Shown piece by piece: positions 29,074 through 37,821 of a DNA stretch of 64,000 nucleotides (position 1 is the stretch's first letter; every line of letters begins with the position of its first letter). Source of the stretch: Lolliginicoccus lacisalsi (GTDB lineage Bacteria; Actinomycetota; Actinomycetes; Mycobacteriales; Mycobacteriaceae). Made by a program: the position numbers and the translations under genes. Under the pieces are notes generated by a model. It made no database searches, was not told the DNA's origin, and was given only the letters and a program-made list of their open reading frames with translations. The stretch covers positions 34,434 to 98,433 of the forward strand of contig NZ_JACYWE010000002.1 in assembly GCF_014841105.1 (NCBI RefSeq). The letters run 5' to 3'.

Positions 29074-29910
29074 GTGCACACCAGATCACGAGCACCCTGG
29101 CCACCGGAATGGCCGCGCACCGCACCGCTAGGCAGGACGTGGCTCGGCATCGTCGTGCTGGCCCTGCTCGCCGTCGGCGCGCTCGCCGCGGGAATCACCG
29201 GGCTCGCAGACGGCACGCCCGTGGTCCTGGTGATCGGCCTGCTCTTCGGGATCGCGCTCGGACTGACCGCGGCGTACCTCGTGGCGCGCAGCATCCGGCC
29301 CCGGTTCCGGCGCAGCGATATTCTCACCACGACCGACCGGGATGGCACCCCGGTGACCCGCATCCGCCAGTCCGCGCTCTTGTTCCACCTGCGCACCGCG
29401 ATCATTGCCGCGCTCGCTCTCGCCTTTGCCATCTCCGCGATCGACCACTACGCGAGCACCGGCAGCGAGGGCCTGCTCGGGGTCCTGATCTACGTGCTGC
29501 TCGCCGGGTTCTTCGGCTCCTACGTGCTCGCCGCCACCACCGGCGCCCTGGCACCTGGGCACCTCGACCTCTCCGCGCACAGCGTGCATCACCGCGGCTG
29601 GAGCTTCGAGGCCACCATGCCCTGGCGCACCCTGCTCGTCGCCCAGCCCGTCTTCGAGGACCGGCACCACGGCATCCAGTTGATCGGCGATCCCGGCAAG
29701 AAGTGGGAGCACGCCTACACCGTGCGGCTGTGGCGCATCGACCGCGTTGCCCTGGTCCCGATCATCGACCTCGACACCCGGCGATTCCGCATCCCGCCGG
29801 ACGTGCTGGCCGCCTGCCTCGCCCACTACGCGATGGCCGCCCCCGACCGGGCCGAGCTCGGCACCGATCGGGCGCTCGCCCGCATCGCCCGATGGTGGCC
29901 AGAACCATGA
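29074..29910 (+). CDS. Four-transmembrane hypothetical protein
   Basis: 278 residues from a GTG preceded by GAAGGAG. Four hydrophobic segments (about 20-42, 48-69, 107-127 and 138-160) are followed by a soluble C-terminal domain of about 115 residues. I do not recognise a family. It lies 29 bp after the TPM gene on the same strand and may be co-transcribed. Confidence 0.8.
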   Translation: MHTRSRAPWPPEWPRTAPLGRTWLGIVVLALLAVGALAAGITGLADGTPVVLVIGLLFGIALGLTAAYLVARSIRPRFRRSDILTTTDRDGTPVTRIRQSALLFHLRTAIIAALALAFAISAIDHYASTGSEGLLGVLIYVLLAGFFGSYVLAATTGALAPGHLDLSAHSVHHRGWSFEATMPWRTLLVAQPVFEDRHHGIQLIGDPGKKWEHAYTVRLWRIDRVALVPIIDLDTRRFRIPPDVLAACLAHYAMAAPDRAELGTDRALARIARWWPEP

Positions 29911-29956
29911 CCTGCCCGACCTCACATCGCGCGCCCCACGCGCGTCTACCTTGGTG

Positions 29957-30457
29957 ATGTCCACCCGATCGCGCGATGCCCCGCCTTTCGAGAGCGTCGT
30001 GGAGCAACATGGCCCGATGGTGCTGCGCGTGTGCCGCGCCCTCCTCGGACCCAGTCCAGATGCCGATGATGCCTGGTCCGAGACGTTCCTCTCCGCGCTG
30101 CGCGCCTACCCCGCGCTGCCCGCCGGGGCGAACACCGAGGCGTGGCTGGTGACCATCGCGCACCGCAAGGCCATCGACGTGGTCCGCGCCCGGCAACGGC
30201 GGCCTGTTCCCGTTCCGGACGTGCCCGAGCCGCCCCGGCACGATGCACCAGAAGCCGCGGGCACCGGCATCTGGCAGCAGGTAGCCGCGCTGCCGCCCCG
30301 ACAGCGGCAGGTGATCGCCTACCGGTACCTCGCCGGCCTCCCCTACTCCGATATCGCCGCCATCACCGGAGGCACTGCTGCCGCGGCCCGCCGCGCCGCC
30401 GCCGACGGGATCGCCGCCCTCCGCCGTACGCTCAGCACCTCCGAGGAATCCCGATGA
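29957..30457 (+). CDS. ECF-type RNA polymerase sigma factor
   Basis: 166 residues: sigma region 2 (about 11-82, AWSETFLSALRAYP and NTEAWLVTIAHRKAIDVVR) and region 4 (about 105-158, LPPRQRQVIAYRYLAGLPYSDIAA). It has no extra C-terminal domain. The stop overlaps the ogt start (ATGA), and ogt, alkB and tag follow with overlaps, so the sigma factor very likely directs transcription of alkylation-repair genes. No separate anti-sigma gene is present. An alternative GTG start lies 3 nt upstream. Confidence 0.92.
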   Translation: MSTRSRDAPPFESVVEQHGPMVLRVCRALLGPSPDADDAWSETFLSALRAYPALPAGANTEAWLVTIAHRKAIDVVRARQRRPVPVPDVPEPPRHDAPEAAGTGIWQQVAALPPRQRQVIAYRYLAGLPYSDIAAITGGTAAAARRAAADGIAALRRTLSTSEESR

Positions 30458-31071
30458 ACCAGCCTCTCGAGACCTTGCCTCCTGACCTTCTGCGATCGCT
30501 CGCCGCGAGCAGTCCGGCCCACCTCGCCACGCTGCGCGACCGCCCTGGCCAGCAGGCCGCCCGCGAGGAACTGCTCGACGTCGCGATCTGCACCACCGAC
30601 ACCCCCGTGGGCGAGCTGCTCCTCGCCGCCACGACCACCGGGCTCGCCCGGATCGCCTTCGCCAACGAGGACCGCGACCATGTCCTCGAGCAGCTCTCCC
30701 GCGTTCTCGGCCCGCGCATCCTCACCAGCCCCCGAGCCCTGGACCAGGCACGGCGCGAGCTCGACGAGTACTTCGCCCGCAGCCGCACCAGCTTCACCAT
30801 TCCGCTGGACTGGTCGCTCACGCACGGGTTCCGCCGCACCGTGCAGGAGTACCTCCCCCGCATCGCCTACGGGCGCACCAGCTCCTACAAGGACGTCGCC
30901 GACGCCGTCGGCAACGCGCGCGCCATTCGCGCCGTCGGCACCGCCTGCGCCACCAATCCCCTGCCCATCGTGGTGCCCTGCCACCGCGTGCTGCGCAGCG
31001 ACGGCTCGCTCGGCGGTTATCTCGGGGGGCTCGACTCCAAGACTTTGCTGCTGGAGCTCGAGCGTGGCTGA
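30454..31071 (+). CDS. ogt: Methylated-DNA-[protein]-cysteine S-methyltransferase with N-terminal extension
   Basis: Suicide repair enzyme that moves the methyl of O6-methylguanine to its own Cys. 205 residues; the active site IVVPCHRVL has Cys176 and the DNA-recognition helix is in YGRTSSYKDVADAVG with the Arg finger in ARAIRAVG. About 42 residues precede the usual fold and form a Leu/Ala-rich helical stretch. Because this gene sits where an anti-sigma gene would be, the extension might bind the sigma factor; that is inference. Confidence 0.93.
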   Translation: MNQPLETLPPDLLRSLAASSPAHLATLRDRPGQQAAREELLDVAICTTDTPVGELLLAATTTGLARIAFANEDRDHVLEQLSRVLGPRILTSPRALDQARRELDEYFARSRTSFTIPLDWSLTHGFRRTVQEYLPRIAYGRTSSYKDVADAVGNARAIRAVGTACATNPLPIVVPCHRVLRSDGSLGGYLGGLDSKTLLLELERG

Positions 31072-31726
31072 CGAGATCCCCGACCTGCTCGGCGCCAGCC
31101 CCGTCCCCGTCGCGGATGGTGCTACCTGGCTGCCCGGATGGCTCGCCCCGGCCCAGCAACGATGGTTGGCCGACCAGTTCCGCGCCTGGGCCGCCGGACC
31201 CGTCCCGGCCTCCTCGCCGCTGATCCACGGCAACCGCATGTCCACCCGCATGGTGTGCCTGGGCTGGCACTGGACCGCCACGGGATACCGCCGCGAGGCC
31301 AGCGACGTCAACGGGCAGCGGGTGCTCGCCGTGCCGGAATGGGCACAGCGGCTTGGCCGGGCTGCCGTCGCTGCCGCCCGGGGCGCGCCTGCCCCCGATT
31401 ACCAGCCCGATGTCATCCTCGCGAACTACTACTCGGCCGAGGCCCGCATGGGCATGCACCAGGACAAGGACGAGCAAGCCGACGCGCCCGTCGTGTCCCT
31501 CTCCATCGGCGATACCTGCACCTTCCGGTTCGGCAACACCCGTACTCGCGCCCGCCCCTACGCGGACATCCCGCTTGCCTCGGGAGACGCATTCGTCTTC
31601 GAGGGGCCCGCGCGGCTTGCCTACCACGGCGTCACCCGCATCCATCCCGGCACCGCTCCCCCAGGCTGCGGCCTCGACAGCGGACGCATCAGCATGACCT
31701 TCCGCATGACAGGGCTACCCGGATGA
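31064..31726 (+). CDS. alkB: AlkB-type 2-oxoglutarate/Fe(II) dioxygenase
   Basis: Oxidatively demethylates 1-methyladenine and 3-methylcytosine. 220 residues from GTG 31064, which overlaps ogt by 8 bp. Iron ligands are His132 and Asp134 (MHQDKDE) and His188 (AYHGVTRI); the 2-oxoglutarate arginines are in GRISMTFR (208, 214). Length and spacing are close to E. coli AlkB. Confidence 0.94.
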   Translation: MADEIPDLLGASPVPVADGATWLPGWLAPAQQRWLADQFRAWAAGPVPASSPLIHGNRMSTRMVCLGWHWTATGYRREASDVNGQRVLAVPEWAQRLGRAAVAAARGAPAPDYQPDVILANYYSAEARMGMHQDKDEQADAPVVSLSIGDTCTFRFGNTRTRARPYADIPLASGDAFVFEGPARLAYHGVTRIHPGTAPPGCGLDSGRISMTFRMTGLPG

Positions 31727-32373
31727 CACGGCCCAGCGACCTCGTCATCGGCGCCGACGGCCTCGCTCGTCCACCTTGGGCCGCCAGCGACGCGCTGCTG
31801 CGCGACTACTACGACACCGAGTGGGGCATGCCCGTCACCACCGAGCGGGGCGTCCTCGAGCGGCTATGCCTCGAAGGATTCCAGGCCGGCCTGTCCTGGG
31901 CCACGATCCTGCGCAAGCGCCCTGCCTTCCGGGACGCCTTCGCTGGCTTCGAGCCCGAAGCTCTCGCTGGATTCGGGGAACGCGATGCCGACCGGCTCAT
32001 GGGCGACGCGCGGATCGTGCGGAACCGCCGCAAGATCGAGGCCACCATCACCAACGCTCGCGCCACCCTCGCGCTTCGCGACGATCCGGTGCTGCGTGCG
32101 CTCGCCACGCGTTCGGTGCGCGCTCCCGTGCTCGAGCGCGGGCTGCCAGTCCTGGTGTGGTCGTTCCAGCCCTCGCGGACTCCCGCCCCGCGCGCCCTCG
32201 CCGAGATCCCGACCACCTCGCCCGAGTCCGTGGCATTGAGCCGGGAGCTGAAGCGTCGCGGGTTCCGGTTCGTCGGCCCCACCACGATGCATGCGCTCAT
32301 GGAAGCGATCGGGGTGATCGATACCCATCTGGTGGGCAGCCACCGCCGCGGCAGCTCCGGGGTGTGGGGGTGA
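31723..32373 (+). CDS. tag: DNA-3-methyladenine glycosylase I, lacking zinc ligands
   Basis: Base-excision enzyme for 3-methyladenine. 216 residues; the family core is clear: DTEWGMPV, the catalytic Glu in CLEGFQAGLSWATIL, NRRKIEATITNARA and RRGFRFVGPTTMHALM. Three of the four residues that hold the structural zinc in E. coli Tag are replaced: the early Cys (RPPW instead of RCGW), the His before the DNEWG box (Tyr here) and the last Cys (HLVGS instead of HVVGC). ATGA overlap with alkB. Confidence 0.9.
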   Translation: MTRPSDLVIGADGLARPPWAASDALLRDYYDTEWGMPVTTERGVLERLCLEGFQAGLSWATILRKRPAFRDAFAGFEPEALAGFGERDADRLMGDARIVRNRRKIEATITNARATLALRDDPVLRALATRSVRAPVLERGLPVLVWSFQPSRTPAPRALAEIPTTSPESVALSRELKRRGFRFVGPTTMHALMEAIGVIDTHLVGSHRRGSSGVWG

Positions 32374-32553
32374 TAGGCCTCGGCCGGGGCTGGCGGGGGC
32401 TGGCGGGGGCTGGCCCTGCTGCGACCCCGCTGCGCCGGCCCGGCCAGGCAAACGCGATAGAAGCCCTCCGCCCAACGGCGTGTCACCCCGGCGTGTCGGC
32501 CAGTTTCCGGTGCGTTTGGCCGGTGCGTTTGGCACCCTCACCCGGACAAGCGA
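32374..32553. repeat. Intergenic repeats after tag
   Basis: Contains about three units of a 10-bp repeat ggggctggcg (about 32395-32414) and a doubled ccggtgcgtttgg (about 32508-32530). No gene seen. Confidence 0.6.
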
Positions 32554-32600
32554 GAAGTCCCCGCGCGGGGCCGAGGAAATGGGCTCCGCGCGGGGACTTC
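32554..32600. terminator. Bidirectional terminator hairpin between tag and glyS
   Basis: Perfect 15-bp stem GAAGTCCCCGCGCGG / CCGCGCGGGGACTTC with a 17-nt loop, between two convergent genes. Confidence 0.8.
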
Positions 32601-32625
32601 CGCTAGCTGGCGACCGGGACGCCGC

Positions 32626-34014
32626 TCAGGCGCCGATCAAGCGCTGGGCGAGGGACTCCTCGACCTTGTCGAGGGCGATCCGCTCCTGCGCCATGGTGTC
32701 GCGCTCGCGGATGGTGACGGCGTGATCGTCGAGGGTGTCGAAGTCGACGGTGATGCAGAACGGGGTACCGATCTCGTCCTGGCGGCGGTAGCGGCGACCG
32801 ATGGCCCCGGCGTCGTCGAACTCGACGTTCCAGTGCTGGCGCAGCTGCGCGGCGAGATCCTTGGCCTTGGGCGTGAGGTCAGCGTTGCGGCTCAGGGGCA
32901 GCACCGCGGCCTTGACGGGGGCGAGGCGCCGGTCGAGGCGCAGCACGACGCGGGTGTCCACGCCACCCTTCGAGTTGGGTGCCTCGTCCTCGCTATAGGC
33001 GTCGACGAGGAACGCCATGAGCGAGCGGGTGAGCCCGGCCGCGGGCTCGATGACGAACGGGGTGTAGCGCGTCCCGGTGGCCTGGTCGTAGTACGACAGG
33101 TCCACGCCGGAGTGCTTGGCGTGGGTGGAGAGGTCGTAGTCGGTGCGGTTGGCGACGCCCTCGAGCTCGCCCCAGCCGCTGCCGGAGAAGCCGAAGAGGT
33201 ACTCGATGTCGACGGTGCGCTTCGAGTAGTGCGAGAGCTTGTCCTTCGGGTGCTCGAACAGGCGCAGGTTCTCGGGGTTGATGCCGAGGGCGGTGTACCA
33301 CTTGAGGCGGTAGTCGATCCAGTACTGGTGCCATTCCTCGTCGGTTCCGGGCTCGACGAAGAACTCCATCTCCATCTGCTCGAACTCGCGGGTGCGGAAG
33401 ATGAAGTTGCCGGGGGTGATCTCGTTGCGGAAGCTCTTGCCGATCTGCCCGATGCCGAACGGGGGCTTCTTGCGCGCGGAGGTCATCACGTTGGCGAAGT
33501 TGACGAAGATGCCCTGGGCGGTCTCGGGCCGCAGGTAGTGCAGGCCTTCCTCGTCGTCGACAGGACCAAGGAAGGTCTTGAGGAGCCCGGAGAAGGCGCG
33601 CGGCTCGGTCCACTTGCCAGGTTGGCCGGTATCGGGATCGTTGATGTCGGCGAGGCCATTCTCGGGCGGATGGCCATGCTTGGCCTCGTACGCCTCGATG
33701 AGATGGTCGGCGCGGTAGCGCTTGTGGGTGGGCAGCGACTCGACGAGCGGGTCGGTGAACACAGCGACGTGGCCGGAGGCTTCCCAGACCTGGCGGGGCA
33801 GGATGACCGAGGAATCGAGGCCGACGACGTCATCGCGGCTCGTGACGATGTTGCGCCACCACTGCTTCTTGATGTTGTCCTTGAGCTCGACACCGAGGGG
33901 GCCATAGTCCCAGGCGGACCGGGTGCCGCCGTAGATCTCGCCGCAGGGGTATACGAGGCCGCGGCGCTTGCATAGGTTGACGACCGTGTCGATACGGTTG
34001 GACTTGCCTGCCAC
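32626..34014 (-). CDS. glyS: Glycyl-tRNA synthetase (class II, single chain)
   Basis: Charges tRNA-Gly. 462 residues, the expected actinobacterial length. Class II motifs visible: [20 protein letters not shown] near the N-terminus, [38 protein letters not shown] (motif 2, given here only as a landmark around residues 200-225) and the C-terminal anticodon-binding domain ending in AQRLIGA. GTG 34014 is chosen to match the family N-terminus; GGAG lies 11 nt upstream. Confidence 0.96.
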   Translation of the reverse strand: MAGKSNRIDTVVNLCKRRGLVYPCGEIYGGTRSAWDYGPLGVELKDNIKKQWWRNIVTSRDDVVGLDSSVILPRQVWEASGHVAVFTDPLVESLPTHKRYRADHLIEAYEAKHGHPPENGLADINDPDTGQPGKWTEPRAFSGLLKTFLGPVDDEEGLHYLRPETAQGIFVNFANVMTSARKKPPFGIGQIGKSFRNEITPGNFIFRTREFEQMEMEFFVEPGTDEEWHQYWIDYRLKWYTALGINPENLRLFEHPKDKLSHYSKRTVDIEYLFGFSGSGWGELEGVANRTDYDLSTHAKHSGVDLSYYDQATGTRYTPFVIEPAAGLTRSLMAFLVDAYSEDEAPNSKGGVDTRVVLRLDRRLAPVKAAVLPLSRNADLTPKAKDLAAQLRQHWNVEFDDAGAIGRRYRRQDEIGTPFCITVDFDTLDDHAVTIRERDTMAQERIALDKVEESLAQRLIGA

Positions 34015-34170
34015 TGGGGGTGCACTCCATCTTGTCGCGAGGTCACTGATCTCTTCAGCGCTGCCGGCCAGCACTGTGGGGCCAGCCGGGAGACTTCTCA
34101 GTCCCGGTCAGTCTAGGCAACGCGGGGACGAACGCTAAACCGGCCCGGCCTGCTGCGCTAGGCTTGACCC

Positions 34171-34205
34171 TTGACATGCACGTCCATGCATATAATCATG
34201 GTTAT
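34171..34205 (+). promoter_or_regulatory. Promoter and operator of the arsR-zur operon
   Basis: TTGACA (34171-34176) and a consensus TATAAT (34191-34196) are only 14 bp apart. A palindrome ATGCA-N6-TGCAT (34176-34191) fills the spacer and a second, ATAA-TCATGG-TTAT (34192-34205), covers the -10 and likely start site; the latter is AT-rich as in SmtB operators. Confidence 0.6.
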
Positions 34206-34596
34206 TATTTCCATTAATCGTGAGGAGCTTACCCTGACCGGCACCGGCATCTTCGACGACAGCAGCGAGGTCGAGCACACCAAGCCGACCACGCCCGCGG
34301 CCCCGCTGCCCCCGCAGCGCACCCTCATCGCCGCCGGCGAGCTCCTCCGCGCTCTCGCCGCTCCCGTGCGCATCGGAATCGTCCTGCAACTGCGCGAGTC
34401 CGAGCGCTGCGTGCACGAGCTCAAGGACGCGCTCGGTGTCACCCAGCCACTGATCAGCCAGCACCTGCGCGTGCTGAAGTCCGCAGGCGTCGTAGAGGGC
34501 GAGCGCTCCGGCCGCGAGGTCCTGTACCGCCTCGTCGACGACCATCTCGCTCACATCGTCGCCGACGCCATCGCACACTCGGAGGAAACCCGATGA
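34198..34596 (+). CDS. smtB: ArsR/SmtB-family zinc-responsive repressor (Rv2358-like)
   Basis: Winged-helix metal sensor, 132 residues from ATG 34198. DNA-binding helix region HELKDALGVTQPLISQHLRVLKSAGVV spans about 77-103 (landmark). Coupled to zur by ATGA, as Rv2358-furB in M. tuberculosis. The annotated ATG lies inside the predicted promoter, so translation may really begin at CTG 34234, which has GAGGAG 6 nt upstream and no competing ATG/GTG/TTG in frame. Confidence 0.88.
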   Translation: MVIISINREELTLTGTGIFDDSSEVEHTKPTTPAAPLPPQRTLIAAGELLRALAAPVRIGIVLQLRESERCVHELKDALGVTQPLISQHLRVLKSAGVVEGERSGREVLYRLVDDHLAHIVADAIAHSEETR

Positions 34597-35030
34597 GCAC
34601 TAATCCCCCCACCAGCACCGGCAAGCGCGCTGCGCCCACCATCGGGGTCCGGTCTACCCGCCAGCGCAGCACCATCACCGCCCTGCTCGACGATGTCGAC
34701 GAGTTCCGCTCCGCCCAGGAACTCCACGACGTGCTACGCCAGCGCGGCGAGACCATCGGCCTCACCACCGTCTACCGCACCTTGCAATCCATGGCCGACA
34801 CCGGCGCGGTCGATGTCCTGCGCACCGACACCGGCGAGGCGATGTACCGCCGCTGCTCGAGCTCGCATCACCATCACGTGGTGTGCCGCGAATGCGGGTA
34901 CACCGTGGAGGTGCACGGCGACGTCGTCGAGAAATGGACCGCGTCGGTGGCCAAGGCGAACGGGTTCGCGGACGTCTCTCATATCGTGGAAATCTTCGGC
35001 GTGTGCGGGGAATGCCAGCGCAAGGGGTAG
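34593..35030 (+). CDS. zur: Fur-family zinc uptake regulator (FurB/Zur)
   Basis: 145 residues. N-terminal winged helix (RSTRQRSTITALLDD, TTVYRTLQSMADTG), then the metal region with HHHHVVCRECG and a second CGECQ pair that forms the structural zinc site. Represses zinc acquisition genes in mycobacteria, with the upstream SmtB-like protein controlling its expression. Confidence 0.93.
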   Translation: MSTNPPTSTGKRAAPTIGVRSTRQRSTITALLDDVDEFRSAQELHDVLRQRGETIGLTTVYRTLQSMADTGAVDVLRTDTGEAMYRRCSSSHHHHVVCRECGYTVEVHGDVVEKWTASVAKANGFADVSHIVEIFGVCGECQRKG

Positions 35031-35063
35031 GCGCCCGCCCGCGGGTGGGCTCGAGCACGTGCG

Positions 35064-35252
35064 GCGGCCCGGCCAGCGCGCAGCGGCCCGGCCAGCGCGC
35101 AGCGGCCCTGCCCTGCCCGGCGAGTGTGCGAAGAACGGCAGCTTTTCGCGCTAGAGGTGTCGCTTTTCGCACACTCGAGGCCGAAACGGGCGCACCCAGC
35201 CACCGAGGCCGAAGTACCGAGGCCGAAGCACCCAGCCACCGAGGCCGAAGCC
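35064..35252. repeat. Two tandem-repeat blocks around palindrome B3
   Basis: A 19-bp unit gcggcccggccagcgcgca is doubled at 35064-35101, and ccgaggccgaag recurs about four times between 35175 and 35252. The region separates convergent zur and uppS. Confidence 0.8.
35121..35177. repeat. Family B palindrome, copy B3
   Basis: Perfect 12-bp arms CGAGTGTGCGAA / TTCGCACACTCG, 33 bp apart, between the 3' ends of zur and uppS. Confidence 0.9.
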
Positions 35253-35253
35253 A

Positions 35254-36078
35254 CTAGCTGGTGTTGACCCCGCCGTAGCGGCGATCCCGCTTGGCGTACT
35301 CGACGCAGGCAGCCCAGAGGTCGCGGCGGTCGAAGTCCGGGAACAGGGTCTGCTGGAACACGAACTCGGCGTAGGCGGACTGCCACAGCAGGAAGTTGGA
35401 GGTGCGCATCTCGCCGGACGGCCGCAGGAAGAGGTCGACGTCCGGCATGTCGGGCTCGTCGAGGTGGCGGGCGAGCATGGCCTCGGTGATGCGGTCGGGG
35501 TTGAGCTGCCCCGCGGCGGCCTTGCGGGCGAGCTCGCGGGCGGCGTCGACGATCTCCGCGCGCCCCCCGTAGTTGACGCACATGGTGAGGGTGAGCCGGG
35601 TGTTGTCCTTGGTCATCTCCTCCGCGATCTCGAGCTCGCGGATGACGCTGCGCCACAGCCTCGGCCTGCGCCCGGCCCAGCGCACGCGCACGCCCATCTC
35701 GTGCATCTCGTCGCGGCGGTTGCGGATGACATCGCGGTTGAAGCCCATGAGGAAGCGGACCTCCTCGGGACTGCGGCGCCAGTTCTCGGTGGAGAAGGCG
35801 TACGCGGAGAGCCATTGGACACCGATCTCGAGGGATCCGCACACGACGTCCATGAGAACGGATTCGCCGCGCTTGTGGCCCTCGGTGCGGGGCAGTCCAC
35901 GTTCCTCGGCCCAGCGGCCGTTGCCTTCCATGACGAGGGCGACGTGGTGGGGCACGAGCTCGGCGGGCAGGCGGGGCGGTGTCGCGCCGGAGGGGTGCGG
36001 GTCCGGGGGCCGGATCTCGCGCTCGTCGATTGCTGCTGTCCTACGCCAGGAGGATCGTCGCTGTGCCACGGTTCTCAT
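35254..36078 (-). CDS. uppS: Cis-prenyltransferase (decaprenyl/undecaprenyl diphosphate synthase)
   Basis: Makes the polyprenyl diphosphate carrier for cell-wall synthesis. 274 residues; conserved blocks are [37 protein letters not shown] and [23 protein letters not shown]. The catalytic-metal Asp of the usual MDGNGRWA motif is Glu here (codon GAA). ATG 36078 chosen by alignment with mycobacterial Rv2361c. recO is 59 bp upstream on the same strand. Confidence 0.93.
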   Translation of the reverse strand: MRTVAQRRSSWRRTAAIDEREIRPPDPHPSGATPPRLPAELVPHHVALVMEGNGRWAEERGLPRTEGHKRGESVLMDVVCGSLEIGVQWLSAYAFSTENWRRSPEEVRFLMGFNRDVIRNRRDEMHEMGVRVRWAGRRPRLWRSVIRELEIAEEMTKDNTRLTLTMCVNYGGRAEIVDAARELARKAAAGQLNPDRITEAMLARHLDEPDMPDVDLFLRPSGEMRTSNFLLWQSAYAEFVFQQTLFPDFDRRDLWAACVEYAKRDRRYGGVNTS

Positions 36079-36137
36079 CTTGCCTGACGGTCGCTGCGGC
36101 CCGGGAACGGGCACCACCGCGGCCGAGCCCGCGCCGT

Positions 36138-36914
36138 CTAGGCGGGCGCGCCGACCGGATCCGGCGCGGGACCCGCGTGGGGGCGGGACCGCTCGATGAG
36201 GGGCAGCGTGCGCAGTTGCCGCTCGAGGTGCCATTGCAGGTGCGCGGCGGTGAGTCCACTGGCCTGGCTGCGCACCGCGGGCGTCGTGGCGATGGCCTGT
36301 TCCCAGTGGCCGTGCACCAGCGCGGTCATCAGGGCGAGCACGTCCGCGCTGGGCGTGGCAGCACCGGCGGGGCGGCAGGCCACGCACACCATGCCGCCCG
36401 CGGCGACGTGGAAGGCGCGGTGCGGGCCACTGGTGCCGCAGCGCGCGCAGTCCCACAGTGCGGGCGCCCATCCGGCGAGGCCCATGGCGCGCAGGAGGTA
36501 GGCGTCGAGGATCAGCTCGGTGGGGCGCTCCTCGGCGACGAGGGCACGCAGCGCGCCGACGGTGAGGTGGAAGAGTCGCGGAGCGGGGGCATGCTCCTCC
36601 CCGGCGAGGCGCTCAGCGGTCTCGAGGATCGCGCAGGCGGTGGTGTAGATGCCGTAGTCGGTGACGGTCTCGGCGGCGAACCCGTCGAGCACCTGCACCT
36701 GGGTGACGATGTCGAGGTTGCGGCCGGGGTAGAGCAGCACATCGACGTGGTTGCCGGGCTCCAGCCGCGCGCCGAACTTGGAGCGGGTGCGGCGGATCCC
36801 CTTGGCGACGGCACGGACAATGCCGTGCTCGCGGGTGAGCAGGGTGAGAATACGGTCAGCCTCGCCCAGCTTGTGCTGGCGAAGCACGATCGCGCGTTCC
36901 CGGTATAACCTCAC
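36138..36914 (-). CDS. recO: DNA repair protein RecO
   Basis: RecF-pathway mediator that loads RecA and anneals strands. 258 residues: N-terminal OB fold ([22 protein letters not shown] region), and a four-Cys zinc site formed by CARCG and CVACR in the C-terminal half. GTG 36914 is the family-conserved start; no clear Shine-Dalgarno sequence precedes it, so it may be leaderless. Confidence 0.94.
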   Translation of the reverse strand: MRLYRERAIVLRQHKLGEADRILTLLTREHGIVRAVAKGIRRTRSKFGARLEPGNHVDVLLYPGRNLDIVTQVQVLDGFAAETVTDYGIYTTACAILETAERLAGEEHAPAPRLFHLTVGALRALVAEERPTELILDAYLLRAMGLAGWAPALWDCARCGTSGPHRAFHVAAGGMVCVACRPAGAATPSADVLALMTALVHGHWEQAIATTPAVRSQASGLTAAHLQWHLERQLRTLPLIERSRPHAGPAPDPVGAPA

Positions 36915-36945
36915 GTCCCTAGTGTGCCACCGTGGTCGGACATGT

Positions 36946-37758
36946 TCAGCGCGGCTCGCGCTGGGCGGGGATCGCGTGGCTCGCCGGGGATGAGGGGTGC
37001 CGCTCGGGCACCTGGAACTGGTAGCCGAGCCCGCGGATGGCGCGCAGCCACTGCGGATCATGCTCGTCATCGCCGAAGCGCTTGCGCAGCCGCGCGATGT
37101 GCACGGTAAGGGTATTGCTGTTGGTGGCGCTGCTCCCCCACACGGCGTGAACGAGCTCGGTGCGGGGCACCACCATGCCGGGCCGCTCGGCGAGGTAGCG
37201 CAGCAGCAAATACTCGCGCGGTGGCAGGCGGAGGCAGTCACCGTCGATCCACATCTGGGGCGCCGCGCCATCGATGCGGAGCCTGCCGAGATCTATGGTG
37301 CTCCGCCGGGCCTCGTGGGCAACGACGTTGTTGAGGTAGGACTGCACGATCACCGCGAGCTCCTGGGTGCGGTACGGCTTGGGCACCACGATGTTCGCCG
37401 CGGCGGAGGCCCGGGCGACGAAGTCCCCGTCGCTGGGTGCCGCGGCGACAAGGATCGGCAGGTCCGGGTCGCCCTGGCGCACGAGGTCGAGGAACTCCAG
37501 GGAACTGATCAGGCCGCCGACGGGGGCGAGGACCACGAGGTCGGGCCGGAGCCTGCCGACGATGAGGAGCGCCTCGGCGGGCTCGAGGCACGCGTGAACG
37601 GTGTAGGACTGCCCGCGCAGGCCCTCGGCGAGCGCGGTGACGGCGTCCTTGTCATCGTCGACGACGAGGACCATCGGATGGTGGCGGACGGTTGCCGGAT
37701 CACTGAGCTCGGAAAGCTTGCGCGCGCCCACGAACGCGACATCGATGTTCGCCACCAC
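36946..37758 (-). CDS. Atypical OmpR-family response regulator without phospho-acceptor Asp
   Basis: 270 residues. The receiver domain (about 28-140) keeps the acidic pocket (VVDDDKD) and the Lys in VVPKPY, but the phospho-acceptor strand reads PDLVVLAPVGG (Ala where Asp is expected) and the switch Ser/Thr is also Ala (ILVAAAP). The C-terminal winged helix (about 160-250) is intact, with TLTVHIARLRKRFG and IRGLGYQF. No histidine kinase is adjacent. It follows the pst operon by 63 bp on the same strand and may regulate it without phosphorylation, like GlnR. Start GTG 37758 is uncertain; ATG 37674 is an alternative. Confidence 0.85.
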   Translation of the reverse strand: MVANIDVAFVGARKLSELSDPATVRHHPMVLVVDDDKDAVTALAEGLRGQSYTVHACLEPAEALLIVGRLRPDLVVLAPVGGLISSLEFLDLVRQGDPDLPILVAAAPSDGDFVARASAAANIVVPKPYRTQELAVIVQSYLNNVVAHEARRSTIDLGRLRIDGAAPQMWIDGDCLRLPPREYLLLRYLAERPGMVVPRTELVHAVWGSSATNSNTLTVHIARLRKRFGDDEHDPQWLRAIRGLGYQFQVPERHPSSPASHAIPAQREPR

Positions 37759-37821
37759 CGCGTTGTCACTTCACTTTCTGCTCGGGGCCCTGCCTGTAGC
37801 GAACGGCGAGGGAGCGGACCA

